Part shown: piece after piece, positions 19,130 to 27,042 of the stretch | Numbering within the stretch: the first letter of the stretch is position 1 | How the letters are laid out: every line of letters begins with the position of its first letter | NCBI GenBank assembly: GCA_964385465.1 | Contig: CAYLPJ010000036.1 | Coordinates: forward strand, 1 to 64,000 | Length of the DNA: 64,000 nucleotides | Source of the DNA: CAYLPJ01 sp964385465 | Lineage (GTDB): Bacteria; Planctomycetota; Phycisphaerae; SM23-33 | Direction: 5' to 3' | Made by a program: the position numbers and the translations under genes | The notes under the pieces: model-generated | Told to the model about the DNA's origin: nothing | The model's input: the letters and a program-made list of their open reading frames with translations, nothing else | Databases searched by the model: none

Positions 19130-19186
19130 CCCCTGTCCACCCCCGGCGGTGTCGGACAGTGTGTCCGGGGGTGGACACGGCAGGGG
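19130..19186. repeat. Long hairpin in the same gap
   Basis: GTCCACCCCCGG (19135-19146) pairs perfectly with 19165-19176, and CCCCT (19130-19134) with AGGGG (19182-19186) past a five-base bulge; the 18-base loop can itself form TGTCggACA. It could be a leader RNA structure for the downstream ATPase gene or a transcription block. No further gene is visible in 18967-19387. Confidence 0.45.
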
Positions 19187-19387
19187 AGCCCGGTGACACG
19201 TCGCGTTGGCCCTGCCGACCCGCCGGCGCGAGGGTCCTCCGCGCGGGCGCCGGTGCGGACCCCCGGTGCCCGGGCGGCGGCGCAGCGGGGGGAAAACCGC
19301 CGCCCGGGGGCTTGACGGCGAGCCGCCGGGCATATCAACTTGACGTGTCGGCGCTTATCGGCGTTCATCCCTGCTGAGGAACTCGTC

Positions 19388-20506
19388 ATGGAGCCGGACA
19401 CCAGCTACCTCGACAACCCGACGCTCGCGCCGATCCGCCCGCTCATGCTCGACCCCGACATCACCGAGCTCATGATCAACGGGCCCGGGCAGGTCTACGT
19501 CGAACGCGCCGGGCAAATGCAGCCCGCCGACGTCCGCTTCGACAGCGAGGACGACCTCCGCCGCGTCATCGAGGTCCTGCTCCGCCCCTCCGGCCGGGCC
19601 ATCTCCTCCGCCACGCCCTATGCCGACTTCCGACTGCCCGACGGCTCGCGGGGCAACGTCGTGATCCCTCCGATCGCCACGAACGGCTCGGCCGTCACCA
19701 TCCGCAAGTTCACCCTCAGCCTGCGGACGGTCGAGGACCTCGTGGGCCTCGGCACGCTGAGCGAGCGGATGGCCAGGCTCCTCGGCCTCGCCGTCGCGGG
19801 GCGTGCGAACGTGATCTTCGCCGGCGCCGCCGGAACGGGCAAAACGACCACGCTGAACATCTTCAGCAAGTTCATCCCCGCCACCGAGCGGATCATCACC
19901 ATCGAGGACACCGCCGAGCTGCACCTCCAGCAGCGCCACGTCGTCAGCCTCGAATGCCGCCGGGCCAACCTCGAGGGCCGCGGCGAGGTCCGCCTGGCCG
20001 AGCTCGTGCGGAACAGCCTTCGCATGCGGCCGACGCGGATCATCGTCGGCGAGGTCCGCGGCGAGGAGGCCGTCGACATGCTCCAGGCCATCGCCACCGG
20101 GCACGAGGGCTGCCTGGCCGTGCTCCACGCCTCCAGCCCCGCCGACGCCGTCTCCCGCCTGGAGATGATGTCCCTCGCCCGCGGCCCCAGCCTGCCCATG
20201 TGGGCCATCCAGCGCCAGATCGCCTCCGCCATCGACCTGGTCGTCCAGCACGAGATCCTCACCGACGGCTCGCGGCGGATCACCCGCATGACCGAGCTGG
20301 CCGGCGTCGACGGAGACCGCATCGCACTCAACGACCTCTTCCGCTACCGCCGCCTCGGCGAGGGGCCCAACGGCCGGGAACGAGGCGAATGGATCGCCGG
20401 CGACACCCGCCCGCAGTTCGCCGACCGCTGCGAACGCATGGGCCTCGCCGTCCCCGAACCCCTCTACGCCACCGGCAGCGACCCCGCCGGCCCCCCCGCG
20501 AGGTAG
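19388..20506 (+). CDS. CpaF/TadA-type secretion ATPase, orphan
   Basis: 372 residues. The start is set by GAGGA 7 bases before ATG 19388. It is a type II/IV secretion-superfamily ATPase: N-terminal DPDITELMINGPGQVYVER (the CpaF hallmark, about 20-38), TPYADFRLPDGSRGNVV, Walker A GAAGTGKTTT (about 145-154), Asp box ITIEDTAELHLQQ, Walker B IIVGEVRGEEAVDML and HASSPADAVSRLE. These ATPases drive Tad/Flp pilus assembly. No prepilin, TadB/C, secretin or other partner lies nearby, so this copy stands alone; partners may be elsewhere. Preceded by the AT-rich island and hairpin described above. Confidence 0.88.
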   Translation: MEPDTSYLDNPTLAPIRPLMLDPDITELMINGPGQVYVERAGQMQPADVRFDSEDDLRRVIEVLLRPSGRAISSATPYADFRLPDGSRGNVVIPPIATNGSAVTIRKFTLSLRTVEDLVGLGTLSERMARLLGLAVAGRANVIFAGAAGTGKTTTLNIFSKFIPATERIITIEDTAELHLQQRHVVSLECRRANLEGRGEVRLAELVRNSLRMRPTRIIVGEVRGEEAVDMLQAIATGHEGCLAVLHASSPADAVSRLEMMSLARGPSLPMWAIQRQIASAIDLVVQHEILTDGSRRITRMTELAGVDGDRIALNDLFRYRRLGEGPNGRERGEWIAGDTRPQFADRCERMGLAVPEPLYATGSDPAGPPAR

Positions 20507-20569
20507 CCCCGCACCACCTGCGTCCTGCCTGTCCCGGCGCCCCCTCCGTCAAGCTGTCGCGAGGGCGGT

Positions 20570-20677
20570 TCACGCCATGAACAAGTCGGGGCGGACGTGG
20601 AAGCGGTCGGCCAGCTTGCGGAGGTGCTGGACGGTCAGGTCCGCGGTATCCACAGCCGAGGTGAACGCGCGGATCAT
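20570..20677 (-). CDS. 35-residue ORF, possible HigA-type antitoxin C-terminal remnant
   Basis: Its ATG overlaps the stop of the TIGR02757 gene (ATGA), so it is translationally coupled if expressed. The sequence ends LTVQHLRKLADRFHVRPDLF, which resembles the last helix of HigA/XRE-type antitoxins (pattern LTLRHIRALAERF.V....F). The rest of such a protein is absent. It may be a decayed fragment or a genuine micro-protein. Confidence 0.35.
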   Translation of the reverse strand: MIRAFTSAVDTADLTVQHLRKLADRFHVRPDLFMA

Positions 20678-21471
20678 GCGCGGGAGGCGGTGAGTCTCAG
20701 GAGGAACTCGCAGGGGCGGGCCTGGGGGTGGATGCCGAGGCGGGTGAGGGCGAAGTCGTAGCGGACGGGGTCGGCCGGGGCGATGGCGGCGAAGCCGCGG
20801 GTGATCTCCAGGGCGGTGGCCATGTCGGGCGAGCGGCGGGCGGTCAGGCTCAGGGCGCGTGCGAGGCGGTGCATGTGGACGTCGAGGGGTACGACGAGCA
20901 GTCGCGGGTCGACGGCCCAGCCGCCGGGGTCGACTTCGTCGCGGCGGACCATCCAGCGGAGCATCAGGCAGAGGCGTTTGCAGGCGCTGCGTCGGGCCGG
21001 GTCGGCCAGGACGTCGCGCCCGCGGCGCCGGCGGCGGAGGTCGCCGACCAGAGCTGTCAGGGCCGGGATGACGGTCTCGTCGCCTGGCCCGACAGCCCGG
21101 GCCAGGCGGCGCCCGAGCGAGCCGTGCCCGCGGATGACCCGCCCGGCGGCGGCGAGCAGTGCGGCGAGGTCCTCGCCGGCGGTCCATCGGTGCCGGAAGC
21201 CGGCCAGCGTGCGATGCAGGCGTGTGGCGGACGCGTCGGCGACGAAGCGGGCCGGCGCCGGGCCGAGGCGGTCGAGGACATCGGCGACGCTTCGGCCGAT
21301 GGCCTTGACGTTCCCGTAGGCCAGCGACGAGGCCAGCAGGGCGGCGATCTCCCGATCGGCGGGGTCCTCGTAGGGATAGAGGAACTCGACGGGGTCGGGA
21401 TGCACGTACCGCCTGCGCGTAAACGCGCGGTAGTGCCCCTCCAAGGCGTCACGATATGGGCGCAGAGGCAT
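20674..21471 (-). CDS. TIGR02757 (DUF2400) family protein
   Basis: 265 residues. Family pattern DPVEFLYPYEDPADREIAAL followed by LASSLAYGNVKAIGRSV (residues about 26-65), then RWTAGEDLAALL, the KRLCLMLRWMVRRDEVDPGGW core (about 169-189) and LDVHMHRLARAL (about 196-207). The fold is thought to be related to helix-hairpin-helix DNA glycosylases; function unproven. Starts on the edge of a repeat-filled gap leading to rubredoxin. Confidence 0.82.
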   Translation of the reverse strand: MPLRPYRDALEGHYRAFTRRRYVHPDPVEFLYPYEDPADREIAALLASSLAYGNVKAIGRSVADVLDRLGPAPARFVADASATRLHRTLAGFRHRWTAGEDLAALLAAAGRVIRGHGSLGRRLARAVGPGDETVIPALTALVGDLRRRRRGRDVLADPARRSACKRLCLMLRWMVRRDEVDPGGWAVDPRLLVVPLDVHMHRLARALSLTARRSPDMATALEITRGFAAIAPADPVRYDFALTRLGIHPQARPCEFLLRLTASRA

Positions 21472-21484
21472 TTCGGGGGCTGGT

Positions 21485-21589
21485 GGACCGTTGGACCGGA
21501 ATGCCGGGGCACCGGATCACCGGATTGCCGCAGGAGCCGGAGGCATCTGCGGGGGCCGAGGCCCGACCGGTCTGCCGGTCTGCCGGTCT
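21485..21589. repeat. CCGG-based short tandem repeats
   Basis: Between the TIGR02757 gene and rubredoxin. Degenerate ACCGGAxTGCCGG-like units, then three 8-bp units ACCGGTCT-GCCGGTCT-GCCGGTCT (21566-21589). ACCGGATTGCCGCAGGAGC at 21519-21537 recurs identically at 44865-44883. Confidence 0.7.
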
Positions 21590-21751
21590 TCAGTCGAGGG
21601 GGGAGAACTCGTCTTTGCCGACGCCGCAGTCGGGGCAGACCCAGTCGTCGGGGAGGTCCTCGAAGGCCGTGCCGGGATCGACGCCGTTGTCCGGGTCGCC
21701 TTCGGCGGGATCGTAGACGTAGCCGCACGCGTCACATTCGTACTTCTTCAT
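21590..21751 (-). CDS. Rubredoxin
   Basis: 53-residue one-iron electron carrier. It reads MKKYECDACGYVYDPAEGDP, with the second ligand pair in DDWVCPDCGVGKDEF; iron ligands are Cys 6, 9, 39 and 42. The length and spacing are canonical. A GAGGG ribosome site precedes the ATG. It lies downstream of the nqr-flavodiiron block on the same strand. Rubredoxin is the usual electron donor to flavodiiron protein and to superoxide reductase, both encoded upstream on this strand. Confidence 0.96.
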   Translation of the reverse strand: MKKYECDACGYVYDPAEGDPDNGVDPGTAFEDLPDDWVCPDCGVGKDEFSPLD

Positions 21752-21944
21752 GAATATCCCTCGGTGTGTTCGGTTGTCGATCGTCTTCCTTCGCCCGCGG
21801 GCGGCGGGGTCCCGGGACCTGTTCTCGCCGCCAAGCCGCCAAGCGGCCAAGGCTTTGTCGGGGTTTCCGCCCCGCGGGCTCCTCGCGGACGCCTCTCCGA
21901 GGCTCCGGGCCGCCGTCCACGGACTACCACGTACGGGCCATTGC

Positions 21945-22000
21945 CACCGGCCACCGGCTACCGGCTACCGGCCACCGGCTACTGACTGCCGGCCACCGGC
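21945..22000. repeat. Eight tandem 7-bp units (C/T)ACCGGC
   Basis: CACCGGC, CACCGGC, TACCGGC, TACCGGC, CACCGGC, two degenerate units, CACCGGC, exactly in phase. It lies in the gene-free stretch 21752-22033, which also has CCAAG repeats near 21830-21850. The same CCGG theme is seen at 21485-21589 and 44848-44883. Confidence 0.8.
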
Positions 22001-22033
22001 CGCGAAGCGGATTGCCGTGGGGCGATTATGCCT

Positions 22034-22507
22034 TCATTCGCCCTCGCCGGCCAAGCCAAAAAGCTCGGCCAGCTCGCCGGGGTCGAGGCGGTAGCGGCTG
22101 CCGTGGCCCTCGTAGAAGCCGTGCATGCGGATCAGCAGGACCGACAGCGGGCTGAACCGCAGGACGCGCCCGGTGTCGCGGACGGTCAGCTCGATCTCGC
22201 CCTTGGGCGCGACCACGCCGTCGGCCCAGGGCGAGGGGATGTGCCCCATGCCGTCGTGGAACACGGCCGTCATGCGCCCGCCGTCAATCTCGACGGGCCG
22301 GCCGAGGCCCGCCATGGCGGCGCGGACGACCTCGCCGAGCTTGTCGGCGACGGCCTCGTGCGTCGTGCCCAGCCTGGCGACGGTGTTCGTATCGGCCTCG
22401 ATGATCTCGTGCAGCGTGCGGCGGTCGTGGCCGAGGAAGCCGTCGAGGCACAGCGCCCCGGGGGCCATCCGCTCCATCACCTTCTTCTCGTCGGGGATGA
22501 GTTTCAT
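22034..22507 (-). CDS. Conserved hypothetical protein downstream of nqrF
   Basis: 157 residues, soluble, no signal peptide or membrane helix. Not recognised as a named family. Notable motifs: MAPGALCLDGFLGHD (about 14-28), MGHIPSPWADGVVAPKGEIEL (about 87-107) and MHGFYEGHGSRYRLDP (about 127-142); the last two look conserved and structured. It starts 71 bases after nqrF ends, same strand, so it may belong to the nqr transcript. One cysteine only, so it is not an Fe-S protein. Confidence 0.65.
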   Translation of the reverse strand: MKLIPDEKKVMERMAPGALCLDGFLGHDRRTLHEIIEADTNTVARLGTTHEAVADKLGEVVRAAMAGLGRPVEIDGGRMTAVFHDGMGHIPSPWADGVVAPKGEIELTVRDTGRVLRFSPLSVLLIRMHGFYEGHGSRYRLDPGELAELFGLAGEGE

Positions 22508-22578
22508 GGGTCAGGGCCTTTCCTTCCGACAGCGTCACGGCCCGGCCGGCGGCGACGGCGGGCGAAGCCCGCGCGGTG

Positions 22579-23676
22579 CTATCCGAACTTGTCGAAGAAC
22601 GTGCGGTCTTCGCCGATGCCCTTGTCGGCAAGGACCTTGGCGGCGGCGTCGATCATGCCCGGGCTGCCGCAGAGGTAGGCCTCGGCCTCGGTGCCCTGCT
22701 CGACGTGGCGGTCGACGACCTCGGTGATCAGCCCGCGCTCGCCGTCCCAGTCCTGCTCCTGCTCGCCGCTGAGGGCGGGGATGAAGGTGAACCAGTCGAG
22801 CTCGTCCTCCATCTGCCGCAGCTCGTCGACGAGGAACAGGTCGCGCTTGCCGACGGCGCCGAAGAAGTACGTCACCTCGCGGGCGATGCCGTTGTCCTTC
22901 ATGTGTCGGAGGATGGACCAGAACGGCGCCATGCCGGACCCGCCGGCGATCCAGATCATCGGCCTGTCGGTCTCGGAGAGGCGGAAGTCGCCGTAGGGCC
23001 CGGAGATGCGGACCTCGTCGCCTTCCTTGAGGACGGTGAACACCCACGTCGTGCAGATGCCGTCGGGCACCAGGCGGATGATCAGCTCGACGGCGGCGCT
23101 GTCGGAGGGCGGGCTGGACATGCTGTAGGCCCGGTAGACCGACTGGGGGCTGCCCGGATACGGCGGGGCCTCGAGCTGGACGTACTGCCCGGCGACGAAC
23201 TCGATCTCCTCCGGGTCGGTCAGGCGGATGCGGACCTCCTTGATGTCGTGGGTCATGTCGCGGATTTTCTCGACGACGCCGGTGTACTCCCGCGCGGCCA
23301 GCAGGTGCTCGGGCACCTCGATGGCGATGTCGTTGCGGAGCTTGACCTGGCAGCAGATGCGGACGTTGTCGGCGACCTCCTCGTCGGTCAGCAGGGGCAG
23401 CTCGGTGGGGCTGACCGGACCGCCGCCCTCGAGGATCTTCAGCTTGCAGTACGCGCACGTGCCCCGCCCGCCGCAGGCCGACGGGATGAAGATGCCCTCG
23501 CCCTTCAGCGACGCCAGGACCGGCTCGCCGCCGGGGACCTCCAGCACGCGGTCCCCGCCGTTGACGTCGATCCTGCACGTGCCGTAGTTGGCCAGGTACC
23601 GCTCGGCCAGCAGCAGCAGCGCGGCCAGGGCGGTGCTCAGCAGCATGGCCGCCAGGGCGGCCAGGAGGATGGGCAT
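22579..23676 (-). CDS. nqrF: Na+-translocating NADH:quinone reductase, subunit F
   Basis: Electron-input subunit, about 365 residues. One N-terminal membrane helix (PILLAALAAMLLSTALAALL); plant-type [2Fe-2S] ferredoxin domain with CGGRGTCAYC and a fourth Cys in ICCQVKL; FAD domain with YRAYSMSS; NADH domain with GGSGMAPFWSIL, ending in the usual DRTFFDKFG. It takes electrons from NADH and passes FAD to 2Fe-2S to the membrane subunits. A GTG at 23688, overlapping the nqrE stop (GTGA), would add four residues and is an equally good, coupled start. Confidence 0.95.
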   Translation of the reverse strand: MPILLAALAAMLLSTALAALLLLAERYLANYGTCRIDVNGGDRVLEVPGGEPVLASLKGEGIFIPSACGGRGTCAYCKLKILEGGGPVSPTELPLLTDEEVADNVRICCQVKLRNDIAIEVPEHLLAAREYTGVVEKIRDMTHDIKEVRIRLTDPEEIEFVAGQYVQLEAPPYPGSPQSVYRAYSMSSPPSDSAAVELIIRLVPDGICTTWVFTVLKEGDEVRISGPYGDFRLSETDRPMIWIAGGSGMAPFWSILRHMKDNGIAREVTYFFGAVGKRDLFLVDELRQMEDELDWFTFIPALSGEQEQDWDGERGLITEVVDRHVEQGTEAEAYLCGSPGMIDAAAKVLADKGIGEDRTFFDKFG

Positions 23677-23684
23677 CGCGACGG

Positions 23685-24365
23685 TCACAGCTTGATCATC
23701 CCCTGGAAGATAACGAACGCCATGGCCATGATCCCCGTGATGATCAGCGTGATCCCGGGCCCCTCGAGGGCGCGGGGGATGTCGGCCTTGCGGAGGCGGT
23801 GCCGGATGCCGGCCATCATCATGATGGCGATGAACCACCCCAGCCCGGTGCCGAAGCCGTAGACGAGCACCTGCCCGACCCCGAAGCCGCGCGCGGCGAC
23901 GTTGTTGACCATGAACAGCGACGCGCCGAGGATCGCGCAGTTGACCGTGATCAGCGGCAGGAAGATGCCCAGCGAGAAGTACAGCTTGATGCTGATCCGC
24001 TCGATGAGCATCTCCATCAGTTGCACGAACGCGGCGATGACGATGATGAAGAGGATGAGCTTGAGGCTCTCGGCCGGGACGCCGTAGGCCTTCAGGGGCA
24101 GCAGGACGTAGCGGTAGATCACGTAGTTGATCAGGCAGGTGCCGGTGGTCACGAGGATGACGGCCAGGCCCATGCCGAAGGCGCTCTTGAGCTGCTTGCT
24201 GACCGACAGGAACGGGCACATGCCCAGGAAGCGTGTCAGGAGGATGTTGTCGGTCAGCGCGGCCGAGAGGAGCACGAGGACCAGCGCGGTGGAGGGCACG
24301 GCGGCGTCGGCGGGGTCGGCGGCCTGTGCGACGGCGGCGGCGAGTGCGGGCATGGCGGCGATCAT
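23685..24365 (-). CDS. nqrE: Na+-translocating NADH:quinone reductase, subunit E
   Basis: 226 residues, six predicted membrane helices. It has DNILLTRFLGMCPFLSVSKQL (about 38-58) and the paired half-membrane motif ITVNCAILGASLFMVN (about 138-153), whose cysteines hold the intramembrane iron centre in NqrD/E. FLGMCPF and GWFIAIMMMAGIR favour NqrE over RnfA. Start ATG overlaps the nqrD stop (ATGA). The extra N-terminal 30 residues are Ala-rich and hydrophobic, longer than in most NqrE proteins. Confidence 0.92.
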   Translation of the reverse strand: MIAAMPALAAAVAQAADPADAAVPSTALVLVLLSAALTDNILLTRFLGMCPFLSVSKQLKSAFGMGLAVILVTTGTCLINYVIYRYVLLPLKAYGVPAESLKLILFIIVIAAFVQLMEMLIERISIKLYFSLGIFLPLITVNCAILGASLFMVNNVAARGFGVGQVLVYGFGTGLGWFIAIMMMAGIRHRLRKADIPRALEGPGITLIITGIMAMAFVIFQGMIKL

Positions 24366-25048
24366 GACGGCCCCTCCTCCTCGGCGGCCTCGGTTCGCAG
24401 CGCCCAGGCCCGGGCGGCCCAGACGGCCAGGGCGAGGACGAAGAACGCCCCGGGCGGGATGACCATGATGGTCCAGTTCCGCCACCAGGTCTCGTAGACG
24501 CCGGGCTCCCAGCCGCGGAGGACCATCACTTCCCAGGCGGTGTTCTTCAGCAGCGTGCCGAAGCCGAGCAGCTCGCGGACCAGCGCGACGGCCAGCAGCA
24601 GCAGGCTGTAGCCGAGCCCGGCCCCGAGCCCGTCGGCGGCGGCGAGCAGGGGCGGGTTCTTGCTGGCGAAGGCCTCGAGGCGCCCGAGGACGATGCAGTT
24701 GGTGATGATCAGCCCGACGTAGGCGGCGATGTCCTTGTGGGTCTCGAAGAAGTACGCCCGCAGGACGATGTCCACGACGATGACGTAGACGGCGATGATG
24801 AGCACCTGGACCATCACGCGGACGCGCTTGGGGATGAACTTGCGGAGCAGGCTGACGGTCAGCGAGCTCATGGTGGTGGTCCAGATGAGCCCGGCGCACA
24901 TCAGGGCGGTGTTGAAGATCAGGTTCGTCACCGCCAGCGCCGAGCAGATGCCCAGCACCTGGCGGAAGATGGGGTTCTCCCGCCAGAACTGAATCCACAA
25001 CGCCTGCCCGGGGCGCGTGATCTCCTCGATGCCGGGCGCCTCGGCCAT
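24362..25048 (-). CDS. nqrD: Na+-translocating NADH:quinone reductase, subunit D
   Basis: 228 residues, multi-spanning. It carries NPIFRQVLGICSALAVTN (about 22-39) and LIITNCIVLGRLEAFA (about 107-122), the NqrD counterparts of the NqrE cysteine motifs. The start is fixed by a strong GGGAGGT ribosome site 9 bases before ATG 25048. It ends with an acidic cytoplasmic tail. It starts 4 bases after the nqrC stop. Confidence 0.94.
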   Translation of the reverse strand: MAEAPGIEEITRPGQALWIQFWRENPIFRQVLGICSALAVTNLIFNTALMCAGLIWTTTMSSLTVSLLRKFIPKRVRVMVQVLIIAVYVIVVDIVLRAYFFETHKDIAAYVGLIITNCIVLGRLEAFASKNPPLLAAADGLGAGLGYSLLLLAVALVRELLGFGTLLKNTAWEVMVLRGWEPGVYETWWRNWTIMVIPPGAFFVLALAVWAARAWALRTEAAEEEGPS

Positions 25049-25052
25049 GTCG

Positions 25053-25784
25053 CTACCGACCTCCCTTCCACGCCGCCAGGGCGCGGCGGATCTCCGGGAT
25101 CCGCTCGTTGAGAAACGCCTCGACCGCACGCGACGTGCCCGTCGCACCCGTGATGGCGTCCACGTATCGCCCGTGCCTCGGGCTCGCCGGGCCCGACGGC
25201 GGCTCGCCCCCGATGTACACCGTCTGCCCGCCCCCCGAAGCCGGCTCCAGCGTCAGGCCGTCGAACTCCTCCCGCCAGCGCTTCTCGCTGATCCGCCCGC
25301 CCAGGCCGGGCGTCTCGCTATGGCGAATGAAGGTGATGCCGATCACCTCGTCCACCTCCGGCGTGACGGCCAGGTAGCCGTCGATCCGCGCCCAGAAGCC
25401 CACGCCCCAGACCGGCACGGCGTAGCCGACGACCTGCTCGGCCCCGCCGACGACCCGGACGGCGCGGTAGACGCGCGGCGCGTTGGGCCGGTCCCCGGGG
25501 GCGTTGTACACCGTGCCCGTCTTCGGGTCCGCCACGCGCTCGCCGACCGCCCGGATGCTCTCCCGCCAGGCCTCGCGGACGCGGGCGTCCCCGAGTTCGC
25601 CAGCGCCGAGGCCCAGCTCCGCGCGGAACAGCTCGACGATCGACCGCTGCTCGTACAGCTTCGCCGCCCGGAGGGCGATCGGCTCGGTCACCGCGTGCAG
25701 CGTCATGATCCCCGCGGTGAACACCGCCGACACGACGGCCGCGAAAACCAGCACGTACCCGGGCCTGTCGATGCGGGGCTTCAT
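25053..25784 (-). CDS. nqrC: Na+-translocating NADH:quinone reductase, subunit C
   Basis: 243 residues. One N-terminal helix (YVLVFAAVVSAVFTAGIMTL), then a periplasmic FMN domain. The covalent FMN attachment site DAITGATGTS (about 209-218) is intact; HSETPGLGG (about 152-160) is the other conserved block. It needs a flavin transferase (ApbE), which is not in this window. Its ATG overlaps the nqrB stop (ATGA). Confidence 0.94.
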   Translation of the reverse strand: MKPRIDRPGYVLVFAAVVSAVFTAGIMTLHAVTEPIALRAAKLYEQRSIVELFRAELGLGAGELGDARVREAWRESIRAVGERVADPKTGTVYNAPGDRPNAPRVYRAVRVVGGAEQVVGYAVPVWGVGFWARIDGYLAVTPEVDEVIGITFIRHSETPGLGGRISEKRWREEFDGLTLEPASGGGQTVYIGGEPPSGPASPRHGRYVDAITGATGTSRAVEAFLNERIPEIRRALAAWKGGR

Positions 25785-27016
25785 GATCCGCCCTCCGGCC
25801 CGGCGGCCTCGGCGGCGGGCTTGGGGCTGGAGGCCTCGGCGGCGGCCTTGGCGCGGGCCTTCCGCCACGCGGCCCACTGCTCGGCGCCGACGTCCATCAG
25901 CGGGCCGGTGAGGTTGCCCAGGAGGATGGAGAACGACGCGGCCGCGACGAACACCCCCCGCCAGCGCAGGAAGACGACGAGGAAGCCGATGAGGAACGCG
26001 TAGGCGAACTGGGCGGGGTGCTTCTTGGGCGCCGAGACGGGGTCGGTGAACATGAACACGAGGGCGTAGAGCGTCGTGCCGCTGAGAAGCTGCCAGGCGA
26101 CGGGGGGGACCTCGCCGACGCCGTCGAAGCCGGCGAGGTTGCGGAAGAGCAGGTTGGCGAAAACCAGCCCGACGGCCCCGGCGAGCATCAGCCGCCAGTT
26201 GGCGGTCTTGGTCCACAGCAGGTACACCCCGGCCAGGAGGATCAGGGCGGCGCAGCCTTCGCCCATGGAGCCGGCGGCGAGGATCCGCTGGCCGGTCTCG
26301 CCGGCGGCCTGGAACGTCCCGCCGATGGTGCCCAGGAACATGTCCCAGAGGTTGGCCCCGTTGCCGGCGTTGCGGACGGCGTCGAAGCCGTACTGCCCGG
26401 AGACCCACATCGGCGAGGCCATGGTGACGGCGTCGGCGACGGTTCGGCCGGTGCCTTCCAGCCTGGCCGCCAGCGAGGCCGGCAGCTCGTCGAGGGCGGC
26501 GAAGGACCACCGCGCGAAGCCGCCGGGGAAGCCGCTGAAGGCGGGCACGAAGCGGCTGGTGAGGTCCACGGGGAAGCAGATGTACACGAACGCCCGCCCC
26601 ACGATGGCGGGGTTGGCGAAGTTCTTGCCGAAACCGCCGAAGACTTCCTTGCCGAACAGCACGGCCACGACAGCGCCGACGACGGCGACCCAGATGGGCG
26701 TGGTGACCGGCAGGCTCAGCCCGTAGAGCGTACCCGTGACGAAGCAGGCCATGCTCACCGGCTTGCCGCGTCGGCTGGTCATGATGTACTCGGTAACCGC
26801 CCCGGCCAGCAGGGAGGCGCCGAGCACCGCCAGGACGCGCCAGCCGAAGAAGTACACCGCCGAGACCGCCACGGGGGCCAGGGCGGACAGCATTCGCTTC
26901 ATCGGCCGCTGGGGCTGGATGAGCTTGCGGGGCTTGGGCTTGGCCTTGGGCTTCGGCGCGGAATCGCCCTCGGGCCTGTCTTTGCCTTCGGTGTTGTCCT
27001 TGGCCGGTTCGCTCAT
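25781..27016 (-). CDS. nqrB: Na+-translocating NADH:quinone reductase, subunit B
   Basis: 411 residues, about ten membrane helices. A 35-residue lysine/proline-rich N-terminus comes first, then VAVVGAVVAVLFGKEVFGGFGKNFANPAIVGRAF-type core motifs (GKN.FNPA, about 140-155), NLWDMFLGTIGGT and the C-terminal MFTDPVSAPKK, which are the NqrB/RnfD landmarks. The expected covalent-FMN motif, usually ending in AT, reads DAVTMASPM here, with Ser in place of Thr. First nqr gene of the operon; no nqrA precedes it. Confidence 0.92.
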   Translation of the reverse strand: MSEPAKDNTEGKDRPEGDSAPKPKAKPKPRKLIQPQRPMKRMLSALAPVAVSAVYFFGWRVLAVLGASLLAGAVTEYIMTSRRGKPVSMACFVTGTLYGLSLPVTTPIWVAVVGAVVAVLFGKEVFGGFGKNFANPAIVGRAFVYICFPVDLTSRFVPAFSGFPGGFARWSFAALDELPASLAARLEGTGRTVADAVTMASPMWVSGQYGFDAVRNAGNGANLWDMFLGTIGGTFQAAGETGQRILAAGSMGEGCAALILLAGVYLLWTKTANWRLMLAGAVGLVFANLLFRNLAGFDGVGEVPPVAWQLLSGTTLYALVFMFTDPVSAPKKHPAQFAYAFLIGFLVVFLRWRGVFVAAASFSILLGNLTGPLMDVGAEQWAAWRKARAKAAAEASSPKPAAEAAGPEGGS

Positions 27017-27042
27017 GGGATCGTCGCGCCGCGGGCGGCGGG

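Noticed and set aside
21485..22000. Possible CRISPR array
   Set aside because: Units are 7-8 bp, contiguous, without spacers of constant length, and no cas genes are present.
22579..27016. Rnf complex instead of Nqr
   Set aside because: The ferredoxin-FAD-NADH subunit is NqrF-type (no RnfB/RnfC), and gene order B-C-D-E-F fits Nqr.
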